The notes below the pieces were generated by a model that saw only the letters and a program-made list of their open reading frames with translations, had not been told where the DNA came from and did not search any database. A program made the position numbers and the translations under genes. 64,000 nucleotides of DNA from Flavimaribacter sp039888615 (lineage in GTDB: Bacteria; Pseudomonadota; Alphaproteobacteria; Rhizobiales; Rhizobiaceae), in assembly GCA_039888615.1 (NCBI GenBank), contig JBDQQS010000001.1; one strand, 5' to 3'. Below are positions 8,413 to 16,596 of the stretch, piece by piece (positions within the stretch are counted from its first letter, which is position 1; the number at the start of each line of letters is the position of its first letter).

Positions 8413-9300
8413 TTATCCGCGCGCCCGGCGGAAGCGCACGAGCGGCAGAACTATGATCGTCAGCAGCACCATGGCCACGGCGGACGCCACCGGCCAGTCG
8501 CGGTTGTTGAAGAATTCCGTCCAGAGAATCTTGCCGATCATCAGCGTGTCCGGCCCGCCAAGCAGCGCGGGAATGACGAATTCGCCGATCGCCGGAATGA
8601 AGACGAGCATGGAGCCGGCGATAATGCCTGGCAGCGACATTGGCAGGATCACAGTGAGGAACGTGGTTGCGGGCTTTGCGCCGAGATCCGCGGCGGCTTC
8701 AAGCAACGCCGGATCAAGTCGCGACAGATTGGCGTAGAGCGGCAGAATCATGAATGGCAGGTAGGTGTAGACGATGCCGATATAGACCGCGAAATTGGTC
8801 TGCAGCATGACCAGCGGCTCATCGATAATCCCCAGTGCAAGAAGCGTATTGTTGATCACGCCCGTGCTTCTGAGGATTCCGATCCACGCATAGACGCGCA
8901 GCAGAAAGGAGGTCCAGAATGGCAGGATGACGAGCATTAGAAGGATATTGCGTCGCCTGTTCGCAGAGCGGGCGATATACCATGCCATCGGATATCCGAT
9001 GAGCAGGGCAAAGATGGTCGAGACGGCTGCTATTTGAACGGAAGATATCAACGAGAGCAGATAAAGCGGATCTTCCAGAAGGAACTGGTAGTTGCCCAGA
9101 TTGAGCGTGATCAGCAACCGGCCGTCTTCCCAGGAGGTCAGGGGGAGATAGGGCGGTCGCGCCATCGCGGCTTCGGAAAACGAAATCTTGAAGACAACCA
9201 GGAACGGGGCGAGAAAGAAGATCAGCAGCCAGACCATCGGAACAGCGATCACCAAAAGGCGGCGGTGCTTCAGGAAAAAACTGCCGACCGCCGTTGTCAT
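8413..9300 (-). CDS. potH: Putrescine-type ABC transporter permease PotH
   Basis: 295 residues with an N-terminal helix and five to six further membrane segments. The EAA loop reads LEAAADLGAKPATTF...LPMSLPGI. I place the start at 9300 because its ATG overlaps the TGA of potG by four bases (ATGA), the normal coupling for this operon; longer in-frame extensions run back inside potG. It forms a heterodimeric inner-membrane channel with PotI. Confidence 0.93.
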   Translation of the reverse strand: MTTAVGSFFLKHRRLLVIAVPMVWLLIFFLAPFLVVFKISFSEAAMARPPYLPLTSWEDGRLLITLNLGNYQFLLEDPLYLLSLISSVQIAAVSTIFALLIGYPMAWYIARSANRRRNILLMLVILPFWTSFLLRVYAWIGILRSTGVINNTLLALGIIDEPLVMLQTNFAVYIGIVYTYLPFMILPLYANLSRLDPALLEAAADLGAKPATTFLTVILPMSLPGIIAGSMLVFIPAIGEFVIPALLGGPDTLMIGKILWTEFFNNRDWPVASAVAMVLLTIIVLPLVRFRRARG

Positions 9301-10430
9301 GACGTCAGCACCACGCCGGACGCGGCGTCCCAGGAAACGAAGACAGGATCGCCCCAGGTGATCGGCTCCTCCGCCGAGCGTTCCTGGTTGGTGCGTGTCA
9401 AGTCGATCTGCTTTCCGGTCTTCAGCCGTACACGGAAAATCGAGAGATTGCCGCGATAGGCGATTTCCTCGACAACGCCCTCGACGACGTTGTCTACGCC
9501 TTCGGGCCGATGGCGACTGATCTCGGGCTTTTCCGGTCGGAGCGCAAACCACAGACGCTGGTTTGGCGAGCAACTCACGCCGTGGGAGACATTGATCGTC
9601 ATGTCCGCGTCCTCACAGCGGATGAGCGTCCTGTCCGGATCGGTCTCAGAGACGACGCCCTCGAACATGTTCACCGAGCCGATGAAATCAGCCACAAAGC
9701 GGTTGAGCGGATACTCGTAGATCTCGCGCGGTTCTGCGATCTGCTCGATGACGCCGTTGCGCATGACGCCAATGCGCGTCGCCAGGGTCATCGCCTCTTC
9801 CTGGTCGTGCGTGACGACCACGAATGTGACGCCGAGCTTTTCCTGGATGTTGACCAGTTCGAACTGGGTTTCTTCCCGAAGCTTCTTGTCGAGCGCGGCA
9901 AGAGGTTCGTCAAGCAGCAGAAGTTTTGGCCGCTTGATCAGGGAGCGCGCAAGCGCGACACGCTGGCGTTGCCCGCCGGACAACTGGTCCGGCTTGCGTC
10001 GCTCCATGCCGGAAAGCTGCACCAGCTTGATCATGTCGGCTACACGGTCTGTGACCTCTGCACGCGGAACGCCATCGCGATAGAGGCCATAGGCGATGTT
10101 TCGCTCGACATTCATGTGAGGAAACAGCGCATAGGACTGGAACATGATGTTGGTCGGCCGGTCCCATGGCGAGATGCCGGCCATATCCTGACCGTCAATC
10201 TCGATCCGGCCGGAGGAAACAGTTTCCAATCCGGCCAGCATCCTCAGCAAGGTTGTCTTGCCACAGCCCGAACTGCCGAGAAGGCAGAACAGCTCTCCCT
10301 TGTATATGTCGAGCGAAACGTTGTTGACCGCGACAACGGGGCCGTAGCTTCGCGAAACATCGACAATACGGACAAACGGTTCCGAATCGTTCCGCCACGG
10401 CATATCCGAAGGCGACTGGCGCTCATTCAT
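9297..10430 (-). CDS. potG: Polyamine ABC transporter ATP-binding protein PotG
   Basis: 377 residues. Walker A GSSGCGKTT, signature LSGGQRQRVALARSL, Walker B LLLLDEPLAALD and switch histidine VTHDQEEA are all intact. A C-terminal TOBE-like regulatory domain of about 100 residues follows. It hydrolyses ATP to drive uptake through PotHI. The start at 10430 (MNERQ) is preferred: GGAGG lies nine bases before it, whereas for the alternative ATG at 10439 the same GGAGG abuts the start codon. Thirty-three bases separate it from potF upstream. Confidence 0.94.
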   Translation of the reverse strand: MNERQSPSDMPWRNDSEPFVRIVDVSRSYGPVVAVNNVSLDIYKGELFCLLGSSGCGKTTLLRMLAGLETVSSGRIEIDGQDMAGISPWDRPTNIMFQSYALFPHMNVERNIAYGLYRDGVPRAEVTDRVADMIKLVQLSGMERRKPDQLSGGQRQRVALARSLIKRPKLLLLDEPLAALDKKLREETQFELVNIQEKLGVTFVVVTHDQEEAMTLATRIGVMRNGVIEQIAEPREIYEYPLNRFVADFIGSVNMFEGVVSETDPDRTLIRCEDADMTINVSHGVSCSPNQRLWFALRPEKPEISRHRPEGVDNVVEGVVEEIAYRGNLSIFRVRLKTGKQIDLTRTNQERSAEEPITWGDPVFVSWDAASGVVLTS

Positions 10431-10463
10431 GCCTACCATCCTCCGGCGGCGACAGAGCGGGCT

Positions 10464-11561
10464 TCACTGACCGGTCTTGACCGATGTCCACAAACGATTG
10501 ACCAGACGATCGGCTGAAGGCGGCTGCGGCTTGTCGGCGAAGAGATTGTCGAGGACTTCCTGCGGAGGGAATATGCCCGGATCGGAGGTGATCTCCTCAT
10601 CAATCAGCGGCATCGCCGCCTTGTTGGCGCTGGCGTACCAGACATAGTTGGTGATGTCGGCCGTGATCTGCGGATCCATGATGAAGTTGATGAAGGCGTG
10701 CGCTTCTTCAGGGTTCGGGGCGTCGGTCGGGATGGCGAGAACGTCGAACCACTGAAGCGCGCCTTCCTTCGGAATGACATAGGCAATGCTGACGCCGTTA
10801 TCGGCTTCATCCGCCCGGTCGCGCGACTGGAACAGGTCGCCGGACCAGCCCATGGCGAGGCAGATGTCGCCGTTGGCAAGGTCGTTGATATATTGCGACG
10901 AGTGGAAGTAACGGATGTAGGGGCGAACCGATTTCATCAGTTCGGCCGCTTCCTCCAGCTCCTTCTTCTCGAAGGAGTTCGGATCGTAACCGAGATAGTT
11001 GAGGGCGGCGGGAAACAGCTCCGTCGGCGCGTCGAGCACGGCGACGCCGCAGTCCTGCAGTTTTGAGACGATTTCCGGATCAAACAGGATGGCCCAGGAG
11101 TCGACGACGTAATCGTCGCCGAGCCTCTCTGCGATCATGTCCTCATTGTAGCCGAGGCCGGTCGTGCCCCACATGTAGATCACGGAATGCGCGTTGTCGG
11201 CGTCGTATTCCGCGGCCTGTTTCATGAGGCCGGCGTCCATGTTGGCGAGATTGGGAAGCTTTGATTTGTCGAGCGGCTGGTAGACGTCGGCCTGCAACTG
11301 CCGCTGCAGGAAATCGCCGGTGGGAACGACAATATCGTATCCCGTATTGCCTGAGAGAAGTTTGGATTCCAGCACCTCGTTGCTGTCGTATACATCGTAG
11401 ACGACCTTGATGCCCGTTGCTTCCGTGAACTTGTCCAGCGTGTCCTCGGCAATATAGTCGGACCAGTTGTAGACGTTGACGACCCGGTCCTGGGCGTTGG
11501 CGCCTGTGGCCAGGATCGCAAAGGCGACACCGGCGCTGAGAATTGCTTTTTTCGAGATCAT
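10464..11561 (-). CDS. potF: Periplasmic putrescine-binding protein PotF
   Basis: 365 residues. A Sec signal peptide of about 23 residues ends at GANAQ. The mature protein begins VVNVYNWSDYIAEDT and continues IKVVYDVYDSNEVLESKLL, which follows E. coli PotF closely. Family members bind putrescine in a cleft between two lobes and pass it to PotHI. I chose the ATG at 11561, which gives a proper signal peptide and has GGGTGG upstream; an in-frame start 14 codons earlier would bury it. It is first in the pot operon. The upstream 245 bases contain a perfect 14-bp inverted repeat and a terminator-like hairpin. Confidence 0.93.
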   Translation of the reverse strand: MISKKAILSAGVAFAILATGANAQDRVVNVYNWSDYIAEDTLDKFTEATGIKVVYDVYDSNEVLESKLLSGNTGYDIVVPTGDFLQRQLQADVYQPLDKSKLPNLANMDAGLMKQAAEYDADNAHSVIYMWGTTGLGYNEDMIAERLGDDYVVDSWAILFDPEIVSKLQDCGVAVLDAPTELFPAALNYLGYDPNSFEKKELEEAAELMKSVRPYIRYFHSSQYINDLANGDICLAMGWSGDLFQSRDRADEADNGVSIAYVIPKEGALQWFDVLAIPTDAPNPEEAHAFINFIMDPQITADITNYVWYASANKAAMPLIDEEITSDPGIFPPQEVLDNLFADKPQPPSADRLVNRLWTSVKTGQ

Positions 11562-11686
11562 GAAAACCACCCGTGTTCCCTTGTTATGAGTGTGTTGGTT
11601 CAATGAATAAGCACAAAAACGCGGGCGTGCAATGACAGGAATCCGTCAGCAAATGTTTCGTGGTTGTCAGCGGGGCGGCTGTTCAT

Positions 11687-11722
11687 CCGGCGTTCAGATT
11701 CAAACTGCAATCTGAACGCCGG
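11687..11722. repeat. Perfect 14-bp inverted repeat upstream of potF
   Basis: CCGGCGTTCAGATT (11687-11700) and its exact complement (11709-11722) flank an 8-base loop CAAACTGC. The loop sequence with its flank (TTCAAACTGC) recurs at the end of the antitoxin gene. It lies in the potF 5' region, 126 bases before the ATG, and could be a leader hairpin, an operator or a recombination remnant. Confidence 0.7.
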
Positions 11723-11765
11723 AGAGGGCCGGCCAAACCCGCAATTGTCGGTCGGCTGGGGGAAG

Positions 11766-11797
11766 ACCGGGCGTTTGCACAGGGCGCCCGGTTTTTC
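11766..11797 (+). terminator. Terminator-like hairpin between potF and the toxin-antitoxin pair
   Basis: ACCGGGCG (11766-11773) and CGCCCGGT (11786-11793) form an 8-bp stem followed by TTTTT on the plus strand. The T-run faces plus-strand transcription, although both flanking genes are on the minus strand. In the minus direction the hairpin would lie just downstream of the antitoxin stop, without a T-run. Confidence 0.5.
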
Positions 11798-11806
11798 ATT
11801 ACCGCT

Positions 11807-12166
11807 TCAAACTGCCAACGAGATGGCTTTCTCATCGTTGCGGAGAGAGAACCCTGGCCGTTCGTCTCTCTGGGCGTTTCGGATGCTTATTTCGACGTTT
11901 CGATCCAACTTGACCATGAAGTCCAGCAATCTCTCGAGTGAAAATCCACGAAGCTTGCCGTTTTTCAAGGCCGATATTTTCGGTTGAGGAACGCCCAGAA
12001 GGTCGGCTGCCTGATGTTGAGTGAGATCTCGATCCCGAATAATCGCGTTGATCATGCCCACGATAGCCGCCTTGAGTTTCAATTCAGGCGCATCATGAAG
12101 TCCGAGGTCGGCAAAGACATTGCCGCTTCCGGATTCAAATTCGATTGTTTCTTCCCTCTTACCCAT
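11807..12166 (-). CDS. Antitoxin with XRE-type helix-turn-helix (HigA-like)
   Basis: 119 residues. The helix-turn-helix is at about residues 45-80 (LTQHQAADLLGVPQPKISALKNG), matching XRE proteins annotated as HigA/MqsA-type antitoxins. It should bind and neutralise the preceding toxin and repress the shared promoter. Its ATG overlaps the last 8 bases of the toxin gene, giving the toxin-first order typical of higBA. A small palindrome just before the toxin start may be its operator. The last bases overlap a direct repeat shared with the end of the neighbouring permease gene. Confidence 0.88.
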   Translation of the reverse strand: MGKREETIEFESGSGNVFADLGLHDAPELKLKAAIVGMINAIIRDRDLTQHQAADLLGVPQPKISALKNGKLRGFSLERLLDFMVKLDRNVEISIRNAQRDERPGFSLRNDEKAISLAV

Positions 12167-12506
12167 TCTTCACTCTCGCTTTCACAAGTCTGAGACGATT
12201 TCTAACAAGGTCGATTTCAGATTTTGGTGTTGATATTCCTGATTTCGATTTTTTCTTGAAAGCATGGAGGACATAAACACTGTCTCCGATTTTTGCCGCG
12301 TAAACCGCTCGATAAGCATCGCTATCGTAATCCACAAAAATCTCGACAACGCCTGATCCCAAACCTTTCATTGGCTTGACGTAATCTGCTCTCCGGTCGT
12401 TTTGCGCTTCGCTCAGCGCATACCCCACCGCGACTCTTACGGCTTTGGGGAATTCCATCAGTCTTTTGCGGGTGTCTCCGACCCAAACAACTGGCTTTTC
12501 CGTCAA
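12159..12506 (-). CDS. RelE/HigB-like toxin (Gp49/DUF891 family)
   Basis: 115 residues of the phage-derived Gp49-like toxin family: an N-terminal VGDTRKRLMEFPKAV helix, then strands with VVEIFVDYDSDAYRAVYAAK and the conserved VYVLHAFKKKSKSGISTP. Known members are ribosome-dependent mRNA interferases inhibited by their cognate XRE antitoxin. The reading frame begins at a TTG (12504-12506) with only a weak ribosome site (AGAG); no ATG lies near. It overlaps the antitoxin gene by 8 bases. Confidence 0.88.
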   Translation of the reverse strand: MTEKPVVWVGDTRKRLMEFPKAVRVAVGYALSEAQNDRRADYVKPMKGLGSGVVEIFVDYDSDAYRAVYAAKIGDSVYVLHAFKKKSKSGISTPKSEIDLVRNRLRLVKARVKNG

Positions 12507-12514
12507 TGATTTCT

Positions 12515-12528
12515 CTATTCCAAAATAG
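12515..12528. promoter_or_regulatory. Candidate operator of the toxin-antitoxin operon
   Basis: CTATT (12515-12519) and AATAG (12524-12528) form a small palindrome with a 4-base spacer, 9 bases upstream of the toxin start codon, next to an AT-rich stretch with TATACC on the minus strand. The position fits autorepression by the XRE antitoxin. Confidence 0.4.
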
Positions 12529-12583
12529 GTATAATATTTCGTTTTTTCAAATCAATTCTGCCGGTGGCGTCGGTTTTATATTC

Positions 12584-13414
12584 TTACCGCTTCAAATGCC
12601 GCGTCAGACGGCGTTCCAGCCAGTTCCAGACATTGCGAAGAACTTCGACAATCAACAGATAAAATATGGCGGCCCAGATATAGGTCTGGAAATCAAAGGT
12701 GCGGGAATAGGCGCGTCTTGTTTCGCCGGTCAGGTCGAGGACGGTGATAATGGCGACGACCGCCGATCCCTTGATCATCAGGATGATCTCGTTGCCATAG
12801 GGCCTCAACGCCACGATCATGGCCTGGGGCAACACGATCTTTCGGTAGATCTGCACGCGGTTGAGGCCCAGCGCCTGTCCGCCCTCGAATTGTCCCCTCG
12901 GCACGCTCTGGATGGCGCCTCTCAGAATTTCAGCCTGATACGCGGCCGTGTTCAGCGTGAACGCCAGAATTGCGCAGTTCCAGGGTTCGCGAAAGAACCC
13001 CCAGAGACCGACGGCTTCGAGCTGGTGACGAAACTCGCCGAGACCATAGTAGAACAGGAAGAGTTGTGCGATCAGCGGGGTGCCGCGGAAGAAGTAAACG
13101 TAGGCGTAGGCGATGCCGGAAAACAGCGGATTGTAGCTCATTCTTCCGGCGACGACCGGTATCGAGACAAGCGCGCCGAGAACGATCGAGACGCTCACGA
13201 GCGTCAATGTCACGCCGAGACCGGACAGATATTTCGGGCCGTATCGGGCGACCTTGGCGGGATCCCAGGCGCTGAAGAGGAAGTAGATCAGGCCAACGCC
13301 GACGATCAACCAGAACGCCATGGCGATGATCCCGGTTGTCTTGGCGGCGGACCAGCCCGGCGCGATTGCCGGCGGCGGACTGCGAGGCGGGATCATCTGT
13401 TCGGCGAAGCTCAT
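12584..13414 (-). CDS. Amino-acid ABC transporter permease (HisM type)
   Basis: 276 residues with an N-terminal hydrophobic helix and five membrane spans. The EAA loop is FEGGQALGLNRVQIYRKIV with LPQAM, characteristic of polar amino-acid permeases. The start is set at 13414, where its ATG overlaps the TGA of the upstream permease (ATGA); longer frames run into that gene. With its partner it should import a basic or polar amino acid. The gene ends with TAA within a 13-base repeat also found at the end of the antitoxin gene. No ATP-binding subunit follows. Confidence 0.92.
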   Translation of the reverse strand: MSFAEQMIPPRSPPPAIAPGWSAAKTTGIIAMAFWLIVGVGLIYFLFSAWDPAKVARYGPKYLSGLGVTLTLVSVSIVLGALVSIPVVAGRMSYNPLFSGIAYAYVYFFRGTPLIAQLFLFYYGLGEFRHQLEAVGLWGFFREPWNCAILAFTLNTAAYQAEILRGAIQSVPRGQFEGGQALGLNRVQIYRKIVLPQAMIVALRPYGNEIILMIKGSAVVAIITVLDLTGETRRAYSRTFDFQTYIWAAIFYLLIVEVLRNVWNWLERRLTRHLKR

Positions 13415-14124
13415 ACCCGAACCTCCGAACGCCTGACGCGTCGCTCGACAGCGCTGATGAATATCGAGGAGAGGATTGCGAGCAGTAGGTAAAGCAGGCA
13501 GGCGATGCCGAAAAAGAGAAAGGCCTCCTTGCTGACGCGGGCGGCGATTCCCGCCTGGCGAAGTATGTCCGGCAGGCCGATGACCGACACAAGGGCGGTG
13601 TCCTTTAGCAGGATCATCCACAGATTTCCGAGGCCGGGCAGGGCGATGCGCACCAGTTGCGGCAGGATGACTTTCGTCATCGTGCGAACCCCGCCGAGCC
13701 CAAGCGCATAAGCGCCTTCATATTGCCCGGCAGGAATGGCCCTGAAGGCGGACAACAGGACTTCACTTGAAAAAGCAGAGAAGACGACCCCCAGCGCCAT
13801 CATCCCGGCAAGAAACGAATTGATCTCGATGCCGCCCTCGACGCCGAAAAACAACAAGGTTTGTCTGTAACCGATCTGCAGGCCGAAATAGACGAGAAAC
13901 AGCGTGAGGAGTTCCGGCAATCCGCGGAAAATGGTCGTATAGATTTCCGCTGCAAGCCGCAGTTGCCTCACTTCGCTTTGCTTGGCGAGGGCGAGAAGAA
14001 ATCCGATGAACAAGCCGAACGGAAGGGTGGCGAGCGCCAAACCGCCGGTGACCAGAAAACCATACATGATCTGGTCCATCCAGCCATTCGGCCCGAAACT
14101 CAGTAGGGTCAACGTCCGATCCAT
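13411..14124 (-). CDS. Amino-acid ABC transporter permease (HisQ type)
   Basis: 237 residues, about five transmembrane helices. The motif FRGLPELLTLFLVYFG near residue 68 and the EAA loop YEGAYALGLGGVRTMTKV...LPQLV are diagnostic of the HisQ/GlnP permease class. It pairs with the following permease, with which it overlaps by 4 bases. It is separated from the upstream binding-protein gene by 94 bases that contain a perfect hairpin. Confidence 0.92.
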   Translation of the reverse strand: MDRTLTLLSFGPNGWMDQIMYGFLVTGGLALATLPFGLFIGFLLALAKQSEVRQLRLAAEIYTTIFRGLPELLTLFLVYFGLQIGYRQTLLFFGVEGGIEINSFLAGMMALGVVFSAFSSEVLLSAFRAIPAGQYEGAYALGLGGVRTMTKVILPQLVRIALPGLGNLWMILLKDTALVSVIGLPDILRQAGIAARVSKEAFLFFGIACLLYLLLAILSSIFISAVERRVRRSEVRV

Positions 14125-14172
14125 GACGTCAGACCTGTGGAGACGCTGATTGAATGATCATGCAGAACCTGT

Positions 14173-14197
14173 GCTGCAGGATGAAACATCCTGCAGC
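14173..14197. promoter_or_regulatory. Intra-operon hairpin between binding protein and permease genes
   Basis: GCTGCAGGATG (14173-14183) and its exact complement (14187-14197) form an 11-bp stem with an AAA loop. It stands 22 bases after the binding-protein stop and 49 bases before the permease start. Hairpins here commonly protect the upstream mRNA or reduce read-through so that the binding protein is made in excess. Confidence 0.6.
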
Positions 14198-14218
14198 AAT
14201 TGGCGCTAGAGGCACGGC

Positions 14219-15001
14219 TTAGTCGCCATACACGTCAAATTCAAAGTACTTGTTGTTGATTTCCTTGTATTTTCCGTTTGCGCGGATAGCGGCGATCGCC
14301 TGTGTGAAGGCGTCGCGCAGTTCTTCTTCGCCCTTGCGGACGGCAATCCCCGCGCCGGGACCATTGATCACCAGGTCGGTCGGAAGCGTGCTCAGAATCA
14401 TGCAGCAGGCGCCGTCGTCGGAAGCCAGCCAGTCGCTGAGGACGACAACGTCGTCAATTGCGGCGTCGATGCGGCCGCTTGCGAGGTCCAGCTTGTATTC
14501 GTCAGGCGTCGGGTAGAGCCGCAGATCCGTGGAAGGAAACTTCTCTTCCGCGTAGTTGGAGTGGGTGGTCGAGCTCTGCGCGCCGAGCACCTTTCCGTCG
14601 AGGCCTGCATCCGTTGCATCCGTGATGTCGGAATCCTTCGGCACGGCGATCGCCGGCGGCGTGTTGTAGTACTTCTCGCTGAAATCGACCTGCTCGAGAC
14701 GCTCGTCCGTGATCGACATGGAGGCGATGATGGCGTCGAACTTGCCAGCGATCAACGACGGGATCATGCCGTCCCAGTCATTGGTGACGAATTCGCATTC
14801 GGCCTTCATCTCCTCGCAAAGCGCGATGGCGATGTCGATGTCGAAGCCTTCGAGCTTGCCGTCGGATGTCAGGTTATTGAACGGAGGATAGGCGCCTTCC
14901 GTGCCGATCTTGATTTTCTTCATTTGCGCCTGAGCGGCGCCCATGCCGACGGCGACCACCAGAGCAGTTGCCCCGAATGTCAGATATTTGGAGAAACGCA
15001 T
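14219..15001 (-). CDS. Amino-acid ABC transporter substrate-binding protein (Lys/Arg/ornithine type)
   Basis: 260 residues with a signal peptide ending at AAQAQ. The mature protein shows the family 3 binding-protein pattern: IGTEGAYPPFNNL, GFDIDIAIALCEEM, DWDGMIPSLIAGKFDAIIASMSITDER. This is closest to lysine/arginine/ornithine- or histidine-binding proteins. The ATG at 15001 is preferred because it yields the signal peptide and is preceded by GGGAACAG. First gene of a binding protein-permease-permease cluster lacking its ATPase gene. Confidence 0.92.
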   Translation of the reverse strand: MRFSKYLTFGATALVVAVGMGAAQAQMKKIKIGTEGAYPPFNNLTSDGKLEGFDIDIAIALCEEMKAECEFVTNDWDGMIPSLIAGKFDAIIASMSITDERLEQVDFSEKYYNTPPAIAVPKDSDITDATDAGLDGKVLGAQSSTTHSNYAEEKFPSTDLRLYPTPDEYKLDLASGRIDAAIDDVVVLSDWLASDDGACCMILSTLPTDLVINGPGAGIAVRKGEEELRDAFTQAIAAIRANGKYKEINNKYFEFDVYGD

Positions 15002-15162
15002 ATGTCTGTTCCCTTTGATTATGCAGTTTGTCTTTGGCGTCGAAACGCGATTGGAGACGGCGTGCTCCGTCCTGCTCAAGATATTCCCATTGTTTTCTGC
15101 GAAAAAGCAATATCGAATCTTCGCTGTCCGGGAGCTCCGGGCGCAACAAGGGGGAGGAGGCC

Positions 15163-15810
15163 ATGCTCACGCTTCTCGGCCGGCGCAGTTCTTTCAACGT
15201 TCAAAAGATCGCGTGGTTGCTCGCGGAACTTGACCTGCCGCATCGTCATATCGAACTCGGCGGCGCGTTTGGCGGGCTGGATACGCCGGAGTTCCGACTG
15301 ATGAACCCGCACGGAAAGGTTCCAGTTCTCAAGGACGGCGATACGGTTTTGTGGGAATCCCACGCCATTCTGAGATATCTGGGGTCGCGCTGTGGAAATA
15401 GCGGGCTCTGGCCCGACGACATAGCAGACCGCGCGCATGTCGACGCCTGGATGGACTGGTCGCAGACCACGCTTCTGGTGGATTTTCTCACGGGCGTTTT
15501 CTGGGGATATTATCGTACGCCGGAAGCCCGGCGCGATACGCAGTCGGTCGAGCGGAGCGTCGCGCGCTGCGCTGATCATTTCAGACTGCTGGACACGGTG
15601 ATGGCCGACAAGCCCTGGCTTTTCGGAGAGACGATGACTCTCGCCGACATAACGATCGGGACGCATCTCTATCGCTATTTCGAGGTCGATATCGATCGGC
15701 CGGATATTCCCAATATCGTGCGTTGGTATGAGCGGTTGAAACAACGTTCGGCTTATCGCGACGCCGTCATGGTTCCGTTCGACGAGTTGTTCGGGCGATT
15801 GGATTATTGA
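15163..15810 (+). CDS. Glutathione S-transferase family protein
   Basis: 215 residues from the ATG at 15163, directly after GGGGGAGGAGG. The N-terminal thioredoxin-fold domain includes RRSSFNVQKIAWLLAEL (Ser at the catalytic position), NPHGKVPVL and WESHAILRYL (the Glu-Ser glutathione-binding pair). The all-helical C-terminal domain contains FGETMTLADITIG, the N-capping motif. It probably conjugates glutathione to small electrophiles; the substrate is unknown. It is divergent from the amino-acid transporter operon. A decayed second glutathione-dependent enzyme lies less than 1 kb downstream. Confidence 0.92.
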   Translation: MLTLLGRRSSFNVQKIAWLLAELDLPHRHIELGGAFGGLDTPEFRLMNPHGKVPVLKDGDTVLWESHAILRYLGSRCGNSGLWPDDIADRAHVDAWMDWSQTTLLVDFLTGVFWGYYRTPEARRDTQSVERSVARCADHFRLLDTVMADKPWLFGETMTLADITIGTHLYRYFEVDIDRPDIPNIVRWYERLKQRSAYRDAVMVPFDELFGRLDY

Positions 15811-16154
15811 CGGATGGATTGGGAGTTTTCAGGTTTTGGTATTGATATTATAATAAAAGAAAAGAAAGTAAGATATTGTAATTAATAATAAATACTCGAG
15901 TTCAACTTTTTCATGCAATTTGGCATTGTTTCGGGAAATTGGCTTTGGTGGCCTCTGGGTTCATTTCGGGAATCGACGATTCAGACGTTGATTTCAGTTT
16001 CACGGCAATTCTGGCTTTGTTTCGGGAAATCGGGTTTTGAGGATTCTGGGATCGTTTCGGGAATCTCGAATTTTGCGCGTTTCATCGACCTTTCCGCAAT
16101 TATTCGGCGAGAGAAACGGAGCTTTCGATATAGCATAAATTGCTGCGAAATGCA
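15811..16154. repeat. Gene-free segment with an AT-rich tract and an imperfect 91-bp direct repeat
   Basis: Bases 15829-15910 are strongly AT-rich. Then a unit of about 91 bases occurs twice (about 15914-16003 and 16004-16095) and seems to begin a third time. Each copy contains TTGTTTCGGGAAAT, then a TCTGGG segment, then TTTCGGGAATC, so TTTCGGGAA appears four times. The first 60 bases of each unit are most similar. No reading frame with protein similarity was found. Confidence 0.6.
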
Positions 16155-16584
16155 GCAAGAATGTTTTTGTTTTGTTTCATGTCCCAGAGCACCGGCACGG
16201 TGGCGCGGCCAGTGAAGCAGGGCGCGGCGCGGGTTTAGAACTCGTGGATGTGACACGCGCCGAAGAGTGGATCTTCGACTGCGCCCGGATAGCCGCCGTA
16301 TTGCCAGCCCTGCGGTGTCACAGACAGGTTCACCACTGTCGCCTCGATCAAGGCGTCGAGGCCTTTGACCTTCCGCGCGATCAGCGCGCGCGAGGCCCAG
16401 GGGCAGATCAGCGCGACATGTAGCGTCCTGTCTCGGCGGCAAAACCGCCCGTGCCGGTCAGCCCCGGACTACCATCCGGTGTGATCCAGTTGCGAAAGGA
16501 CGAGACCTGGCGGGCGAACCGGCCCTTTTCGTCGAATTTCTGGACCGGCTGCCAGTTTTCCATCCATTTGCCTTAGACGAGCAT
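16155..16584 (-). pseudogene. Glutathionyl-hydroquinone reductase remnant (YqjG/omega GST type)
   Basis: The minus strand from 16584 reads MLV, a stop, then GKWMENW and later FRNWITPDGSPGLTGTGGF, ETGRY. It then shifts frame (about 7 bases missing relative to the family) into VALICPWASRALIARKVKGLDAL and GGYPGAVEDPLFGACHIHEF. A TAA follows where the family has Tyr, and it ends after TGRATVPVLWD. This is the N-terminal third of an S-glutathionyl-hydroquinone reductase, including the catalytic Cys-Pro-Trp motif. Two in-frame stops, one frameshift and loss of the C-terminal two thirds show decay. Coordinates of the 3' end are approximate. Confidence 0.82.
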
Positions 16585-16596
16585 CGTGATGTTTCC

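Noticed and set aside
7525..8940. Long plus-strand open frame (about 471 codons) rich in Arg, His, Asp and Gln
   Set aside because: It is antisense to the clearly recognisable potI and potH permease genes; its composition is that of a shadow frame of membrane-protein codons.
12506..13492. 328-codon plus-strand frame opposite the amino-acid permeases
   Set aside because: Antisense shadow; the minus-strand permease motifs and ATGA overlap define the true genes.
15829..15910. AT-rich tract considered as a replication origin or attachment site
   Set aside because: No DnaA-box cluster, iterons, integrase or flanking RNA gene were seen.
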